A DNA stretch of 64,000 nucleotides from Lewinellaceae bacterium (GTDB taxonomy: Bacteria > Bacteroidota > Bacteroidia > Chitinophagales > Saprospiraceae), in assembly GCA_020636095.1 (NCBI GenBank), contig JACJYN010000003.1, forward strand, positions 372,001 to 436,000, written 5' to 3'. A model generated the notes under the pieces. It was not told the DNA's origin, made no database searches, and was given only the letters and a program-made list of their open reading frames with translations. This document shows, one piece after another, positions 44,023 to 53,940 of this stretch. The translations under genes were made by a program, and so were the position numbers. The stretch's first letter is position 1; the number at the start of each line of letters is the position of its first letter.

Positions 44023-44541
44023 TCACCCCACCTCCGCATTCTCATTGACCCCATCAATAATATTTATGATCTGCGCCTGCTCGTGCTCGTCAAAAAGGCC
44101 GAAGATGCCCAGGTGGTGAAGGTCGGAAAAAGGCGGTTGCACAAGTCTGCGCTTCTGGATTACGCCATTTTGGGAAAGAAAATCGATGATGTTGTTAATG
44201 AAAGCCATCTGGTCGGCGCTCAGGTTGCCGCGGTTGAGGAAATCGGCGAAAGCGGCCTTGGCGGCGGCAGTCTCCAGCCCTACGATGCTGCGGATGAAAA
44301 TACCCAACGGCTTTTTCCCGTATTCGCGGGCGTAATCTGCTTTGGAGCCCATTTTCTGCCCATCGAACAATATCTTTTCGAGGGTTTCCAGTTCACTGGG
44401 GGTTAATGGCTGGTTATTGCGAAGTTTCCGGATGGTGAGGTGGTTCCGGTTTTCCCGGACAAAACGCTCTACCCGCTCGCGGTAGCCTTCCATGCGGGTG
44501 TAGGACTTCATGACCTCTACTTCCCGGATGGCTTCAATGGA
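44023..44541 (-). pseudogene. C-terminal remnant of a type I restriction HsdR subunit
   Basis: The frame (best ATG at 44511, open to 44547) reads YRERVERFVRENRNHLTIRKLRNNQPLT, then LETLEKILFD, GIFIRSIVGLETAAAKAAFADFL and LSADQMAFINNIIDFLSQNG..PPF, ending in an LF-rich tail. This is the C-terminal domain of EcoEI-type HsdR proteins, which bind the rest of the restriction complex. The helicase and nuclease parts, hsdM and hsdS are all absent. Upstream the homology stops abruptly near 44541, where an unrelated plus-strand fragment starts. It could be expressed but cannot restrict DNA. Confidence 0.8.
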
Positions 44542-44949
44542 AAAAAGTCAGAGCGCTCATCGAGCAATACCTCTCAGACAGCCCAGCCGAAATCATTGTA
44601 CATGAGCCCAACCCGAATATCAAGCAAGAACTCCGGCAGAATGCCAAAGCCAAAGCGGCGAAGCTGACCTCTGCCCGCGCCATGCTGTTGTACGCCCTCT
44701 TTCAATATGAATGCCAGGGGTAAGCCGCCAGCCTTTTCGTAGCCTGAGGGTTTCGAGCCCACCTATGCTTTGGAGATACTGGCAACAGTTGATTATATAC
44801 TGGCCGAGCATCCTGGCATTGATGAAGAGGGGCTGTTAAAGAAAGCACAGGAGTGGTCTTCCAGGAAGACGCGTTTGTTGAAACCGGATTACGTGCGGGT
44901 TGCCAGGGAGCGGATAAGGAATTACGGGAATGGCGCCCTTTTTCTTTGA
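44541..44949 (+). pseudogene. Fragments of an unrecognised gene, frame-shifted
   Basis: Two coding-like pieces lie in different plus frames. The first (44541-44723) reads RALIEQYLSDSPAEIIVHEPN, then KQELRQNAKAKAAKLTSARAM and LLYALFQYECQG, then stops. The second (44743-44949) reads PEGFEPTYALEILATVDYILA and EEGLLKKAQEWSSRKTRLLK, ending NGALFL. Both have normal codon use but no start codon in context. I do not recognise the family, and cannot tell whether they were one gene. Confidence 0.45.
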
Positions 44950-45063
44950 ACGGCTGATTTGTTCCGGCATCTATTATTCCACACCATGCCTCTCGAATTT
45001 TGAGTAAAAAATCCTTACCTTTAGAAGCGATCCTGAACTGTTGAACCTTACAAAAATGTGGGC

Positions 45064-46269
45064 ATGCTATCCAGAAAGGAATTGCTGGAACTCATAAAAG
45101 ACATGGAATCTGACCGGATTGAACGGACCACCTCTTTTCGGGAATAGAAGTTGGGGGAAGCAGTATGCGCCTTTTCCAATGACCTGCCCAATCATAAAAA
45201 ACCAGGCTACCTTTTACTGGGAGTAAAAGACAATGGAGAACTTGCTGGAATGGATATCGGAGACAAAGAACTACAGCAACTGGGGGATGTCCGGTCGAAT
45301 GGCAATGTATTACCCCAGCCCTATTTGGTGATCAGTGAGCCTTTTCATTTTCCGGAAGGCGATGTTGTGGTGATGGAAGTACATCCCTCCGATTTTCCTC
45401 CGGTTCGTTACAAAGGGCGTTGTTGCATCCGGGTTGGGCCGAGAAAGGGAGTGGCAAGCCCGCAGGAAGAAAGAGTTCTGAGTGAAAAACGCATTTCGAC
45501 GGCAAGAACTTTTGACGAACAATATTGTCGGGGCAGTAAGGTAGAGGACCTTAGCCAGGAGTCATTTCAATTGACTTATTTACCCCAGGCTATTGATGCT
45601 GAAACGCTGGAAACAAACGGCCGGCCGTTAAAAGAGCAGCTTGCCTCCCTTGGATTTTACGACCTGGTGCATGATGCTTGCACGCATGCCGGCATTATGT
45701 TATTCGGAGTTAATCCTCGTTTTTTCATTCAAGGCGCCTATTTGCAATATGTGAAATTCAACAGCAGCGATATGGATATTGACGCCATCCAAATGGAGAA
45801 AGAATTCTCTGGGGCTTTAGTTACGATTCTAAAAAATTTGGATGATTTCGTGAATACTAATGTCATTAAACAAAAGCCGGTAAGAGAGGAAGGCTTTCAG
45901 GAAAAGGTGGTTTTCAACTATCCAGCCTGGTCGCTGCGGGAGTTTTTGATGAATGCGGTAATGCACCGGGATTATGAATCCAATGCGCCCGTTTATTTCT
46001 ATGAATTTTCGGACAGGATAGAGATCGTCAATCCCGGTGGATTGTACGGTGACGCGCGTCCGGAAAATTTTCCCAATGCCAGTGATTACCGAAACCCGGT
46101 GCTGGCTTCCGCCATGAAAATCCTGGGATATGTCAACCGTTTTAATTTTGGAGTCCGGAATGCACAGGCCAAACTGGAGCAGAATGGCAACCCGCCGGCT
46201 CAGTTCAAACTGGAACTACAAACTAAGTTTTTTGTTTCTATAGGCGTAAACAAAGATTGGCATGCATAA
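45064..46269 (+). pseudogene. Schlafen/AlbA_2-HATPase_c_4 protein, interrupted by an in-frame TAG
   Basis: From ATG 45064 the frame reads MLSRKELLELIKDMESDRIE..TTSFRE, then TAG (45145-45147), then continues in the same frame for 373 codons. Downstream is an AlbA_2 (Schlafen-like) domain: GEAVCAFSNDLPNHK, GYLLLGVKDNGELAG, YKGRCCIRVGPRKGVA. The C-terminal half is the HATPase_c_4 type (LREFLMNAVMHRDYESNAPV, RIEIVNPGGLYG), which resembles a nucleotide-binding fold. A TTG at 45151 could restart translation but would lose the start of AlbA_2. The rest of the frame is intact, so the lesion is recent, read through, or a sequencing error. It overlaps the ParA gene by 8 nt. Confidence 0.75.
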
Positions 46270-47260
46270 GATAGTGTTTTTCAATAACAAAGGAGGTGTG
46301 GGAAAAACCACTATGGTGTATCACCTCAGCTGGATGCTAGCCGAACTCGGCTACACGGTTCTGGCAGCCGACCTCGACCCGCAATCCAATCTGTCTTCCA
46401 TGTTCCTGGATACCGACAGGATGGCCGAGACGCTGGAAGAAGGGTCGGGGTTGACTATTCTGGATGCGATTACACCAGTAGCAGAAGGTGAGGGTTATCA
46501 GGGAGTGCATGTGGAGCAGGTCAATGATCGGATCGGTTTGGTGATAGGCAATTTGGCATTGTCTTTATTCGAAGACAAGTTCAGTGACGCCTGGTTAAAG
46601 TGCCTGGATGGAGATATCTATTCCTTCAAGATCATCAGTGTTTTCAAAACAATTCTGGAGGATGCGGCTAAAAAAATCGGAGCAGATGTTGTCCTCATCG
46701 ATGTAGGGCCCAACCTGGGCGCCATCAACCGAACAGCGTTGATAAGTACAGATTTCGTGATCCTTCCGGTAGCTTCCGACTTATTCTCCCTTCAGGGGAT
46801 CAAAAACCTTGGCAAAACACTGATCAACTGGAGAGCTGGCTGGGAAAAACGGGTGGAGACTTACTCTAAAGACAAGAAGGGAGACATACCTGCCGGTAAA
46901 ATGGAACCAAAAGGGTACATTATCCTGCAATATACTGCTAAAGAAAAAAGGCCGGTTAAAGCTTATTTAAAATGGGCCAACCGTATTCCTAAAGTTTATT
47001 CAGAATATGTTCTTCTGGACAATTCAGGGTACTCCGCTGTTGAAGAAGATGGCAATTGTCTGGGCTTATTGAAGCATTATCACAGCCTGGCGCCAATGTC
47101 CATGGAAGCGAATAAGCCTATTTTCCTCCTAAAACCTGGCGATGGGGCGATCGGAGCACATGTACAGGCTGTTAGGAAGGCTTATGTGGATTTCAAAAGC
47201 CTTACTGAGAAGATAATTGCAGTGTGCGAAGTAGTAAAGCAGCCGGTTTCTTTAGGTTAA
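46262..47260 (+). CDS. ParA/MinD-type ATPase paired with the AlbA_2 gene
   Basis: A 332-residue P-loop ATPase. The deviant Walker A NNKGGVGKTTM (8-18) with the signature lysine, A' motif ADLDPQSNLS, and Walker B VLIDVGPN are all present, so it should bind ATP as a dimer sandwich. A long insertion between motifs and an unusual C-terminal half (KGYIILQYTAKEKRPVKAYLKW) set it apart from plasmid ParA. No ParB or parS-like site is next to it. Because its ATG lies inside the end of the AlbA_2 gene, the two are translationally coupled and presumably work together. Function unknown; defence or mobile-element maintenance is inferred from context. Confidence 0.85.
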   Translation: MHKIVFFNNKGGVGKTTMVYHLSWMLAELGYTVLAADLDPQSNLSSMFLDTDRMAETLEEGSGLTILDAITPVAEGEGYQGVHVEQVNDRIGLVIGNLALSLFEDKFSDAWLKCLDGDIYSFKIISVFKTILEDAAKKIGADVVLIDVGPNLGAINRTALISTDFVILPVASDLFSLQGIKNLGKTLINWRAGWEKRVETYSKDKKGDIPAGKMEPKGYIILQYTAKEKRPVKAYLKWANRIPKVYSEYVLLDNSGYSAVEEDGNCLGLLKHYHSLAPMSMEANKPIFLLKPGDGAIGAHVQAVRKAYVDFKSLTEKIIAVCEVVKQPVSLG

Positions 47261-47468
47261 CTGTTGTCTCTCGGAAATAGCTCTGGATTGAAGCAACCGG
47301 TTAAAAGGTTCAACGTCTACAAGTAAAACAGCAGTGGCTAACAAATTGCATCCCAACGCATGTCATTTTCTGAAATTAACAGTGTTGAATATTTCATTAT
47401 TCATCAGCTCTCCGGAGTGAACCTGAATAAGAAAGGATTTCAGGAAGAGCGCACTGCTCCCTGACACC

Positions 47469-49064
47469 CTACCCCCCATCCCACCAAACCCGCCCATCCG
47501 CCTCATCCCCCCCCATCCTGCTCACCGCTTCCTGATAATTCGCCGCATTATCAATCGCTTCGCTTTGCGGAAAAACGAACCGGCGGGGAGGCGTCATGGG
47601 GGCCCCTGTGACGGAAATCGCCTCTTCCAATACAGGAAACCCCGTCCGCCGCCATTCGGAGTAGGCCTCCAGCGGGTCGAGCATGAAGTCCACCCACTTT
47701 TGAGTGAGGATCAGCTCCAGTCCCCGGGCGTCATCCCATTGCACTTTGGGGCCATTGAGCAATGCCTGTAATTCCTCTTCGGAAGGCATCTCCAACTGCA
47801 CATTGCTGGGCGCCACCTCATTCCAGGCCCTGACGTACCAGTCGACTGACCGCCGGATACCTTCTTCGTAGGCTGCCCGGGCATCGCCCTCCACCCAACC
47901 CCGCCAGATGGCCTCAGCTCGAAGGAAGGCGGTTTCAGAGGAAAGGAAGTGGCGCTCTCTGGTGTTTCTACCCCCCATAAACCTGGGAGTCAATATACTA
48001 TACTGTGCAGGAATATCCGGGTCGAACAACGGGTCGGGTTGAATATTTTGCTCCTCCTGTGCCTGAGGAGAGGAAGGAATGGGCGCCCATTGATTGAAGG
48101 CGTTTTTAGCGTAGAAAATCCGGGCGCGGATGTCGAAGATGTCTGCATCGTTGACGCCATTGGCCAGTTGATCCCACAGGCGGCGGCTGGCGCGCGACTT
48201 GATGCCCTGCGCCTCATCAAAGCGGTGGGCGTCATTCAGGCCGACGCTTTCGTATCCGGGGGTGGCCTTCGTCCACTCCGCATGATCTGCCGCCGATTCG
48301 ATAAGCGGTAACCCGTTGCCCAGTATTTCTTTGGCATGCTGTTCTGCCAGATCCGGGCGTACTTTGGTGAGCCGCATAGCCAGCCGCAGGCGCAGGGAGT
48401 TGGCAAAGCGCCGCCATTTGCTCCAATCGTTGAAATAATAAATATCGATCTCGTCTTCTGTGTTTTGAAAATCAAATTGCTCCGGGCCTTCAGTTGCGTA
48501 AAGAGCGTCGATGCTGCGTAAATCTTCCAGCAGGGCCAGGTAGAGGCTCTCCTGGCTGTCGAACCTTGGCCGCAGAACGGGGTTATCCGCCGCCAACCCC
48601 AGGCCCGCCTCGGTAAAGGGAATATCCCCGTAAAGATCGCTCACCTTGGCTGCATAGAAATACAGCAGTATCCGGGCCGCCGCCATTTTGTATCGGCTGC
48701 GGGCCTGCGTCTCCGGCGCCTGGTTGTTCATCTCCTGCTCGATGGCGCGATAGGTCTGAAAGATGTCCTTATAAAGGAAACTCCACATGTTATCCCTGCC
48801 CTGATCGGACTGCCGGAACGCCGATAAGCCCCGGTTATTGGTGGAAGAAACCTGCTGTGTCCAGATCATCCAGCCATTCTTGGCGTTGTTGGCCCAGTAG
48901 TCGTAGTTCCAGAACGTCAGGCTCAGGTACCCTGCAAAGAGCCGGTCGACGGTGGTCTCCGACGGATTGGCCGGATCGGTGTTCAGGCTCTCGAAGCCCC
49001 GGTCGCAAGCGGATGAGCACAGAAGGATTAGAAGAATTAGTATAGGAGTTTTTATTTTCATCAT
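47469..49064 (-). CDS. SusD/RagB-like outer-membrane lipoprotein
   Basis: The glycan- or peptide-binding partner of the SusC channel. The start at 49064 begins a lipoprotein signal (MMKIKTPILILLILLCSSAC), lipobox SSAC; the frame runs 8 codons further. Mature-region landmarks are LNTDPANPSETTVDRLFAGYL, FQTYRAIEQEM, then ARILLYFYAAKVSDLYGDIPFTEAG and RLAMRLTKVRPDLAEQHA, as in the SusD-like_2 branch with TPR helices. It starts 36 nt after the SusC stop, the standard order for this transporter pair. Confidence 0.92.
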   Translation of the reverse strand: MMKIKTPILILLILLCSSACDRGFESLNTDPANPSETTVDRLFAGYLSLTFWNYDYWANNAKNGWMIWTQQVSSTNNRGLSAFRQSDQGRDNMWSFLYKDIFQTYRAIEQEMNNQAPETQARSRYKMAAARILLYFYAAKVSDLYGDIPFTEAGLGLAADNPVLRPRFDSQESLYLALLEDLRSIDALYATEGPEQFDFQNTEDEIDIYYFNDWSKWRRFANSLRLRLAMRLTKVRPDLAEQHAKEILGNGLPLIESAADHAEWTKATPGYESVGLNDAHRFDEAQGIKSRASRRLWDQLANGVNDADIFDIRARIFYAKNAFNQWAPIPSSPQAQEEQNIQPDPLFDPDIPAQYSILTPRFMGGRNTRERHFLSSETAFLRAEAIWRGWVEGDARAAYEEGIRRSVDWYVRAWNEVAPSNVQLEMPSEEELQALLNGPKVQWDDARGLELILTQKWVDFMLDPLEAYSEWRRTGFPVLEEAISVTGAPMTPPRRFVFPQSEAIDNAANYQEAVSRMGGDEADGRVWWDGG

Positions 49065-49099
49065 TTTATAGCAATATAATTGAGCCATATAACCATCTC

Positions 49100-52000
49100 C
49101 TAAAACCCCACCCCCACACTCACCCCATAACTCCGGATTCCCGGTAGCGCTCCAAACTCGATCCCCTGTTTTTCATCCTGCTTGGAGACCACCGCCTCCG
49201 GGTTGTAGTTGCCGGGCAGGGCGGAATACACATAAAAAAGGTTCCGCCCGATCAGGGAAACAGACAAGCGGTTGAATGGCAAGGATTCCAGCTGCTTCGC
49301 AGATAAAGTATAGCTCAACGACAGCTCCCGAAGGCGGAAAAAGGAGCCATCCAGCACATTGGCCGCATGAGGCTGCGTGCTCCAGCGCTCCTTGGCCGGA
49401 ACGATGATATCATTGGGTTCATAGCCTACCACATTGCCTTCGGCGTCGAACACCTCTTTTACTCCGGGCAGGACTACCCCATCGTCCCGTTCGTTGCCGT
49501 TGGCATCAACCCAGCTCAGGCCTCCGTGAGCGGCGTCTCTGCCTTCCAGCGTGGCTGGATCCTGCCCCAGGCGCTCGGCCCAATCCTTAGTTCCCCAGTA
49601 TGCTTCCTGGCCGAATTTGCCATCCAGCAGGAAGGCCAGCTGTAAGCCCTTATAGGAAAAGGTGTTGGTCCACCCCAGCAGGAAGTCAGGCTGAATATTG
49701 CCAACCGGCACGATGGTTTCCGTTTGCTTCCAGGTTCCGTCAGGACTGATAATGGGCGATCCGTCCGGGCTGTAGGTATAGTCATTATTGAGGATCATCC
49801 CGTAGGGTTGCCCCACGGCGGCCTGCACCTCCGCCCAGACGTACTCCGTCCCTGGCGCGAAGCGTCCCAGAGAAACCCGGTCTACTTCGTCACTGACCTT
49901 TAATACTTCGTTGCGGTTCAGCGTAAAGTTCAGGTTGACATCCCAACTGAAATCCGTTTGAGCCAACGGGCTCAGCAACAAAGCCGCCTCAATCCCCTGG
50001 TTGCGAATCTCTGCCGTATTGAAGCGCTTAAAGCTGAAACCTGAACTCAGCGGCGCCGGCGCAAGAATGCTCTGACGGGAGGCTTTGGAGCGGTACAGCG
50101 TCAGGTCCAGCCCGGCCCGGTTCTCCCAGAGTTGCAGGTTCAGCCCCAGCTCGGCCTCATCCAGTTGCGATGGTTTCAGGTCAGCCGGCGGAATGATATT
50201 TCGTTCGGCCAGCAGAGCGGAGTACTGGCCCAGGCGGCTGCTTTCCGCGTAGGTGATGTCCAGCAGGAAGGGCGCCTCGTCGGTGCGCACCTGCGCCCAG
50301 GAGGCCCGCAATACCAGGCGGTTGATGAAAGAAGGCAAATCCAGGGTATTGGATGCCTGCCAGCTGGCATTGGCGGAGGGGTAGAAATAGTCGTTGTTGT
50401 CGAGCGGCAGGGCCGAAGACCAGTCGTTGCGGCCGGTGAGCTGCAGGTTGAGCTGATCTTTGTAGGAGACATCCAGGAAACCGAAAGTAGATCGGATCGT
50501 TTTGCGATAGATATCCTGGCTGATGCCGAGCTCGGCAAACTCGTCGATGAGTTGGATATTCACCGCCGATACATGGAAGATATTTTCTTTGGTGAGGCCC
50601 TTGTTCTGGGTGGAAAAGCTTAGGAACTCATCCTTCTGCGCCCATTCGCTGGCGCCGACAGAGGCGCCAAGGGTGAAGGCGGGGCTGATCTTTTTATGAA
50701 AAGAAAGCAGGGCTTCCAGGTTGAGCTGCTGTTGCACTCCCTTTCCGGTGTCATAGCGCCCGGTGAAAGAGCCCGGCTCGTTCTTGGCAATGCGAAACTC
50801 GCGCTGTCGCACCCGGTAGTCCAACCCGGCTCGGGCAGTCAGCCGCAACCAGTCCGTGATCTCGTACTTCAGGGAGAAGCCTCCGATGAGGCGGTCCGTC
50901 TTATCCGATATGCGGTCTTCCAGCACCTCCTTGTAGTATTCCCAACCCCGGACTCCAATGTTGACGAACTGCTGCCCGTCCGGCCCCTGCCGGAAATTAG
51001 ACAATACATCGGGGCGCATACTGCGATTCCAGTTGTAAAGCCAGTTTTTCCCGAAGGAACGCTCGCTGTTGCCCAATACCGGAGGATTGTTGTTCTCGTT
51101 CTGTGAAAACACAGTGGTGGTTTCTATGCTGAAATTATCGGAAATGTAGGCATTGGTCTTGGCCTTGAGGCTCAGTCGCTGCAAGTTGGAATTCGGAAAG
51201 ATGCGGTCCGTATTGGCGTAGCTGAAGCCTCCCCGAAAGCGGATATATTCACTCGCTCCGGAAAAATAAAGCGAGGTATTCGCCTGGTACCCATTGCTCA
51301 CCGGATCCTTATAGTTGTCGGGTAGCGGCTCGTAGGGTTTCACTTGTCCATCCTCCCATTTGACCGGCTGTCCTTCCAGGCGCGGCCCCCAGCTGTTGCC
51401 CGACTGCCAGAAGTTGACGAACTGCCGCCGGAAGGTGCCGTCGCCGTTATCGGTTAAGGGCAGCCAGGCGCCGGATTCTCCCTGGCCGTATTCGTTTTGC
51501 ACCTCCCGCCAGCGGAAGGGCTCATCCACCAGAAAGGAGGAGTTGAGCGATATGCCCAGCCCCTTGGTGGCCCGCCCCTTTTTGGTAGTGACGATAATGA
51601 CCCCATTGGCCCCCCGTGATCCGTAGAGGGCCGCCGCTGTGATGCCCTTCAGGACAGAAATATTTTCTATATCTTCCGGGTTGAGCTCGGTCAGGCCGTT
51701 GCCAAAATCCTGTCCACCCAGGCCGAAGAACTCCTGCTCCTCGAACGCATCGATATCCGAATTGATGGGGATGCCGTCGACAATGATGAGCGGCCCGTTG
51801 TCCTGGTTGATGAAACGGATGCCCCGCAGGTTGATCTTGGAAGAGCTGCCCGGCACTGGGCCTGCATCTACCTGCAGGCCCGCCACCTTTCCGGATAGGG
51901 CATTGACAACGTTGAGCTCCCGGGTGCGCAGCAGGCTCGGCGCGTCTACCTGGCTGATGCTGTAGCCCACTTTTTCCTTTTCCCGCTCGATGCTAAGGGC

Positions 52001-52327
52001 CGTGACGACCACCTGGTCCAGCAGCGCGCCTTGCTCAACAAGAGCTATATCAAGGATATCTTCAGCTCCAACCGCAATCGATTGAGAGCTGTAACCGATA
52101 TAGGAAAACAGCAGGCTGTCCCCAGGGCTGGCCTCCAGGCTGTACTTTCCATCCATATCCGTAATGGCGCCCCGCTGCTGCCCCTTCACCGCCACATTAA
52201 CGCCGATCAGGGGTGATTTGTCTTTGGCGTCAGTCACCGTACCCCTCACGGTTTTTACCTGTGCCTGTAGCGGGAAGCCTAGAACAGCGGCCAAAGCCAC
52301 CAGCAATGCCCATTTTCTACAGATCAT
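49100..52327 (-). CDS. SusC/RagA-family TonB-dependent outer-membrane transporter
   Basis: A 1075-residue beta-barrel receptor. Order of parts: signal peptide (1-22), carboxypeptidase-like N-terminal domain (about 26-110, VRGTVTDAKDKSPLIGVNVAVKG), plug with LRGIRFINQDNGPLIIVDGIP and the SusC hallmark NPEDIENISVLKGITAAALYGSRGANGVIIVTTKKG (about 215-250), then the 22-strand barrel ending in SVGVGF. With SusD it would import an oligosaccharide, glycopeptide or peptide using TonB energy. Its ATG overlaps the stop of the LamG/T9SS gene (ATGA), so the three genes form an operon. Confidence 0.95.
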   Translation of the reverse strand: MICRKWALLVALAAVLGFPLQAQVKTVRGTVTDAKDKSPLIGVNVAVKGQQRGAITDMDGKYSLEASPGDSLLFSYIGYSSQSIAVGAEDILDIALVEQGALLDQVVVTALSIEREKEKVGYSISQVDAPSLLRTRELNVVNALSGKVAGLQVDAGPVPGSSSKINLRGIRFINQDNGPLIIVDGIPINSDIDAFEEQEFFGLGGQDFGNGLTELNPEDIENISVLKGITAAALYGSRGANGVIIVTTKKGRATKGLGISLNSSFLVDEPFRWREVQNEYGQGESGAWLPLTDNGDGTFRRQFVNFWQSGNSWGPRLEGQPVKWEDGQVKPYEPLPDNYKDPVSNGYQANTSLYFSGASEYIRFRGGFSYANTDRIFPNSNLQRLSLKAKTNAYISDNFSIETTTVFSQNENNNPPVLGNSERSFGKNWLYNWNRSMRPDVLSNFRQGPDGQQFVNIGVRGWEYYKEVLEDRISDKTDRLIGGFSLKYEITDWLRLTARAGLDYRVRQREFRIAKNEPGSFTGRYDTGKGVQQQLNLEALLSFHKKISPAFTLGASVGASEWAQKDEFLSFSTQNKGLTKENIFHVSAVNIQLIDEFAELGISQDIYRKTIRSTFGFLDVSYKDQLNLQLTGRNDWSSALPLDNNDYFYPSANASWQASNTLDLPSFINRLVLRASWAQVRTDEAPFLLDITYAESSRLGQYSALLAERNIIPPADLKPSQLDEAELGLNLQLWENRAGLDLTLYRSKASRQSILAPAPLSSGFSFKRFNTAEIRNQGIEAALLLSPLAQTDFSWDVNLNFTLNRNEVLKVSDEVDRVSLGRFAPGTEYVWAEVQAAVGQPYGMILNNDYTYSPDGSPIISPDGTWKQTETIVPVGNIQPDFLLGWTNTFSYKGLQLAFLLDGKFGQEAYWGTKDWAERLGQDPATLEGRDAAHGGLSWVDANGNERDDGVVLPGVKEVFDAEGNVVGYEPNDIIVPAKERWSTQPHAANVLDGSFFRLRELSLSYTLSAKQLESLPFNRLSVSLIGRNLFYVYSALPGNYNPEAVVSKQDEKQGIEFGALPGIRSYGVSVGVGF

Positions 52328-53862
52328 CTCGACTGTACAATTATCCGCTGATTGAAAGTAGCCTGTCCGGCCTGCGCCCGAAGGACATACATCCCTTTGG
52401 GCAGATCGAGGCCGAAGGGGAGCACCCTTTCCATCGAACTGAATGAGGTAGCATATACCTCCGCACCCAGGTAATTGAATAGTTGTACCTGCACCTCTTG
52501 AGGCGCCGGCAACTGAACCGCCAGGGTAAAGCTTCCATTGCTTGGGTTGGGAAAGACTTTGGCTGAAAGGCTGTTGTTATCGGGGGAAGTTAAGCCAACC
52601 AGGTCGAAGGGGTCATCCGCAACGGCCAGAGCATAGGCCTTCTCTTCCACCGGATAAAAATCAAAGGTGACATCGTCCCCACTAATGGACGAAGCCTGAG
52701 CTACGGCGCGGAAAGTTTCACTGTCATCGTTGCGCTGCAGCAGGGTGTAATGGCCGGCTGGTTTGTCATTGGGAAGGGCGGCCCCGCCGCCGGCTGCGTC
52801 CGCCAGGTTGAAAGTGAGTGTAGGCGTGATGTCTCCATATACGGTTGTGCTCCAGGACCGGGCGGTGCGCTGCGCATTGGCGGGCGCATTAGCGGGCAGT
52901 GCCTCCGTGCTCACGCCTGCCTCCCCATTGTGGCCCCAGACTACAAATGCGGCACTATCCTGCCCGATAAAAAAGGAAGAAAGGCTCAATCCATTGTCCG
53001 TCTCAACGGTACGAGGGTCTTGCAGAAAAGGGTCGCTGGCAAACCAGAGGCCGTACAAATCTTCCCGGGCCTGCGTAGCGGTATTTCCAAACGGACAGGT
53101 TGAAGGCAGGATGTTGGTCTCGTCCATGCCTTCCTTAAAACAGTGATTGAGCTCGCTGGAAAGGTCTTCCAGGATTTCGGTGCCATCGTCGTTGTCCATA
53201 CTCAGGTAGAGGACCAGGCCGGGCTCATCGCCATTCAGGCTTTTGAACATGTTGTCCCGAATCTCCGCCGGTGTGCGGGGCACGTCCCAGATACGTACTT
53301 CGTCGAGGCTGCCAAAGGTCATGAAAAAGCGAGGGTCCCAGGGAGCGATACCTACGATCAGGTCAGAATTGTCATTTACGATCTGCCCGCCGGCTGCCGC
53401 CTGCTCGTGCACCATCACGCCATCCAGATAGCCCCGGTACACGTCGTCGACCTTGTAGGTAACCGCGATGTGGTGCCAGCTGGAAACGGGCGGCATAAAG
53501 CCTTCCTGAAAGGATTGGTTACCCGGCGTCCATATTTCCGGGTTGATGCGGGAGCTGTTGATCCCCAGCATATAGCCGTCGTTAAAGCTGGCGCCGCCGT
53601 CGGCATCTACCTTACCCATTATCTTCTGGTTGTCGGTAGGAATGGTGAGCTTCACCCAGGTTTCCATGGTGATCCCGTTGGTGATATTAACGGAAGGAGC
53701 GTTGCCGCAACGAAAAAAGCGGACAATGCCCTGGTTGGGCCCGGGATTGTTGAAAACGGATACGTCGGCAAAGTACATCTTGCCGCCCGGCGTCTGAGCG
53801 CTCAGCGAGTTGAGGCAAAAACAAGAAAGAAGAAGGAACAGGAGGTAATAGAGTCGCTTCAT
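52324..53862 (-). CDS. LamG/concanavalin-like domain protein with T9SS sorting domain
   Basis: A 512-residue surface protein. After the signal peptide (MKRLYYLLFLLLSCFCLNSLSAQ) comes a LamG/laminin_G_3 lectin-like domain (about 45-215: ITMETWVKLTIPTDNQKIMGK, WHHIAVTYKVDDVYRGYLDG, FGSLDEVRIWDVPRTPAEI). A second beta region follows, and the final ~85 residues (VFPNPSNGSFTLAV..LPKGMYVLRAQAG) are a type A T9SS sorting domain. It is the first gene of the SusC/SusD operon and may capture carbohydrate at the cell surface. No catalytic motif was found. Confidence 0.9.
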   Translation of the reverse strand: MKRLYYLLFLLLSCFCLNSLSAQTPGGKMYFADVSVFNNPGPNQGIVRFFRCGNAPSVNITNGITMETWVKLTIPTDNQKIMGKVDADGGASFNDGYMLGINSSRINPEIWTPGNQSFQEGFMPPVSSWHHIAVTYKVDDVYRGYLDGVMVHEQAAAGGQIVNDNSDLIVGIAPWDPRFFMTFGSLDEVRIWDVPRTPAEIRDNMFKSLNGDEPGLVLYLSMDNDDGTEILEDLSSELNHCFKEGMDETNILPSTCPFGNTATQAREDLYGLWFASDPFLQDPRTVETDNGLSLSSFFIGQDSAAFVVWGHNGEAGVSTEALPANAPANAQRTARSWSTTVYGDITPTLTFNLADAAGGGAALPNDKPAGHYTLLQRNDDSETFRAVAQASSISGDDVTFDFYPVEEKAYALAVADDPFDLVGLTSPDNNSLSAKVFPNPSNGSFTLAVQLPAPQEVQVQLFNYLGAEVYATSFSSMERVLPFGLDLPKGMYVLRAQAGQATFNQRIIVQSR

Positions 53863-53940
53863 GTTTGGTGGTTTTATGTGATTGGACTTTATTTTAAAAT
53901 AGTTTTCAGCCGTGCAAAATTATTTAGAATAAAGGTACCT

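Noticed and set aside
36562..45147. Reassigned TAG codon in this organism
   Set aside because: Two TAG interruptions (36562 and 45145) raised the idea, but TAG is used as a normal stop in other genes here (for example at 4581-4583 and 12316-12318), and the third lesion is TAA.
46262..47260. Plasmid or chromosome partition locus (ParAB)
   Set aside because: No ParB gene or repeated centromere-like sites are next to the ParA-like gene; its partner is an AlbA_2 protein.
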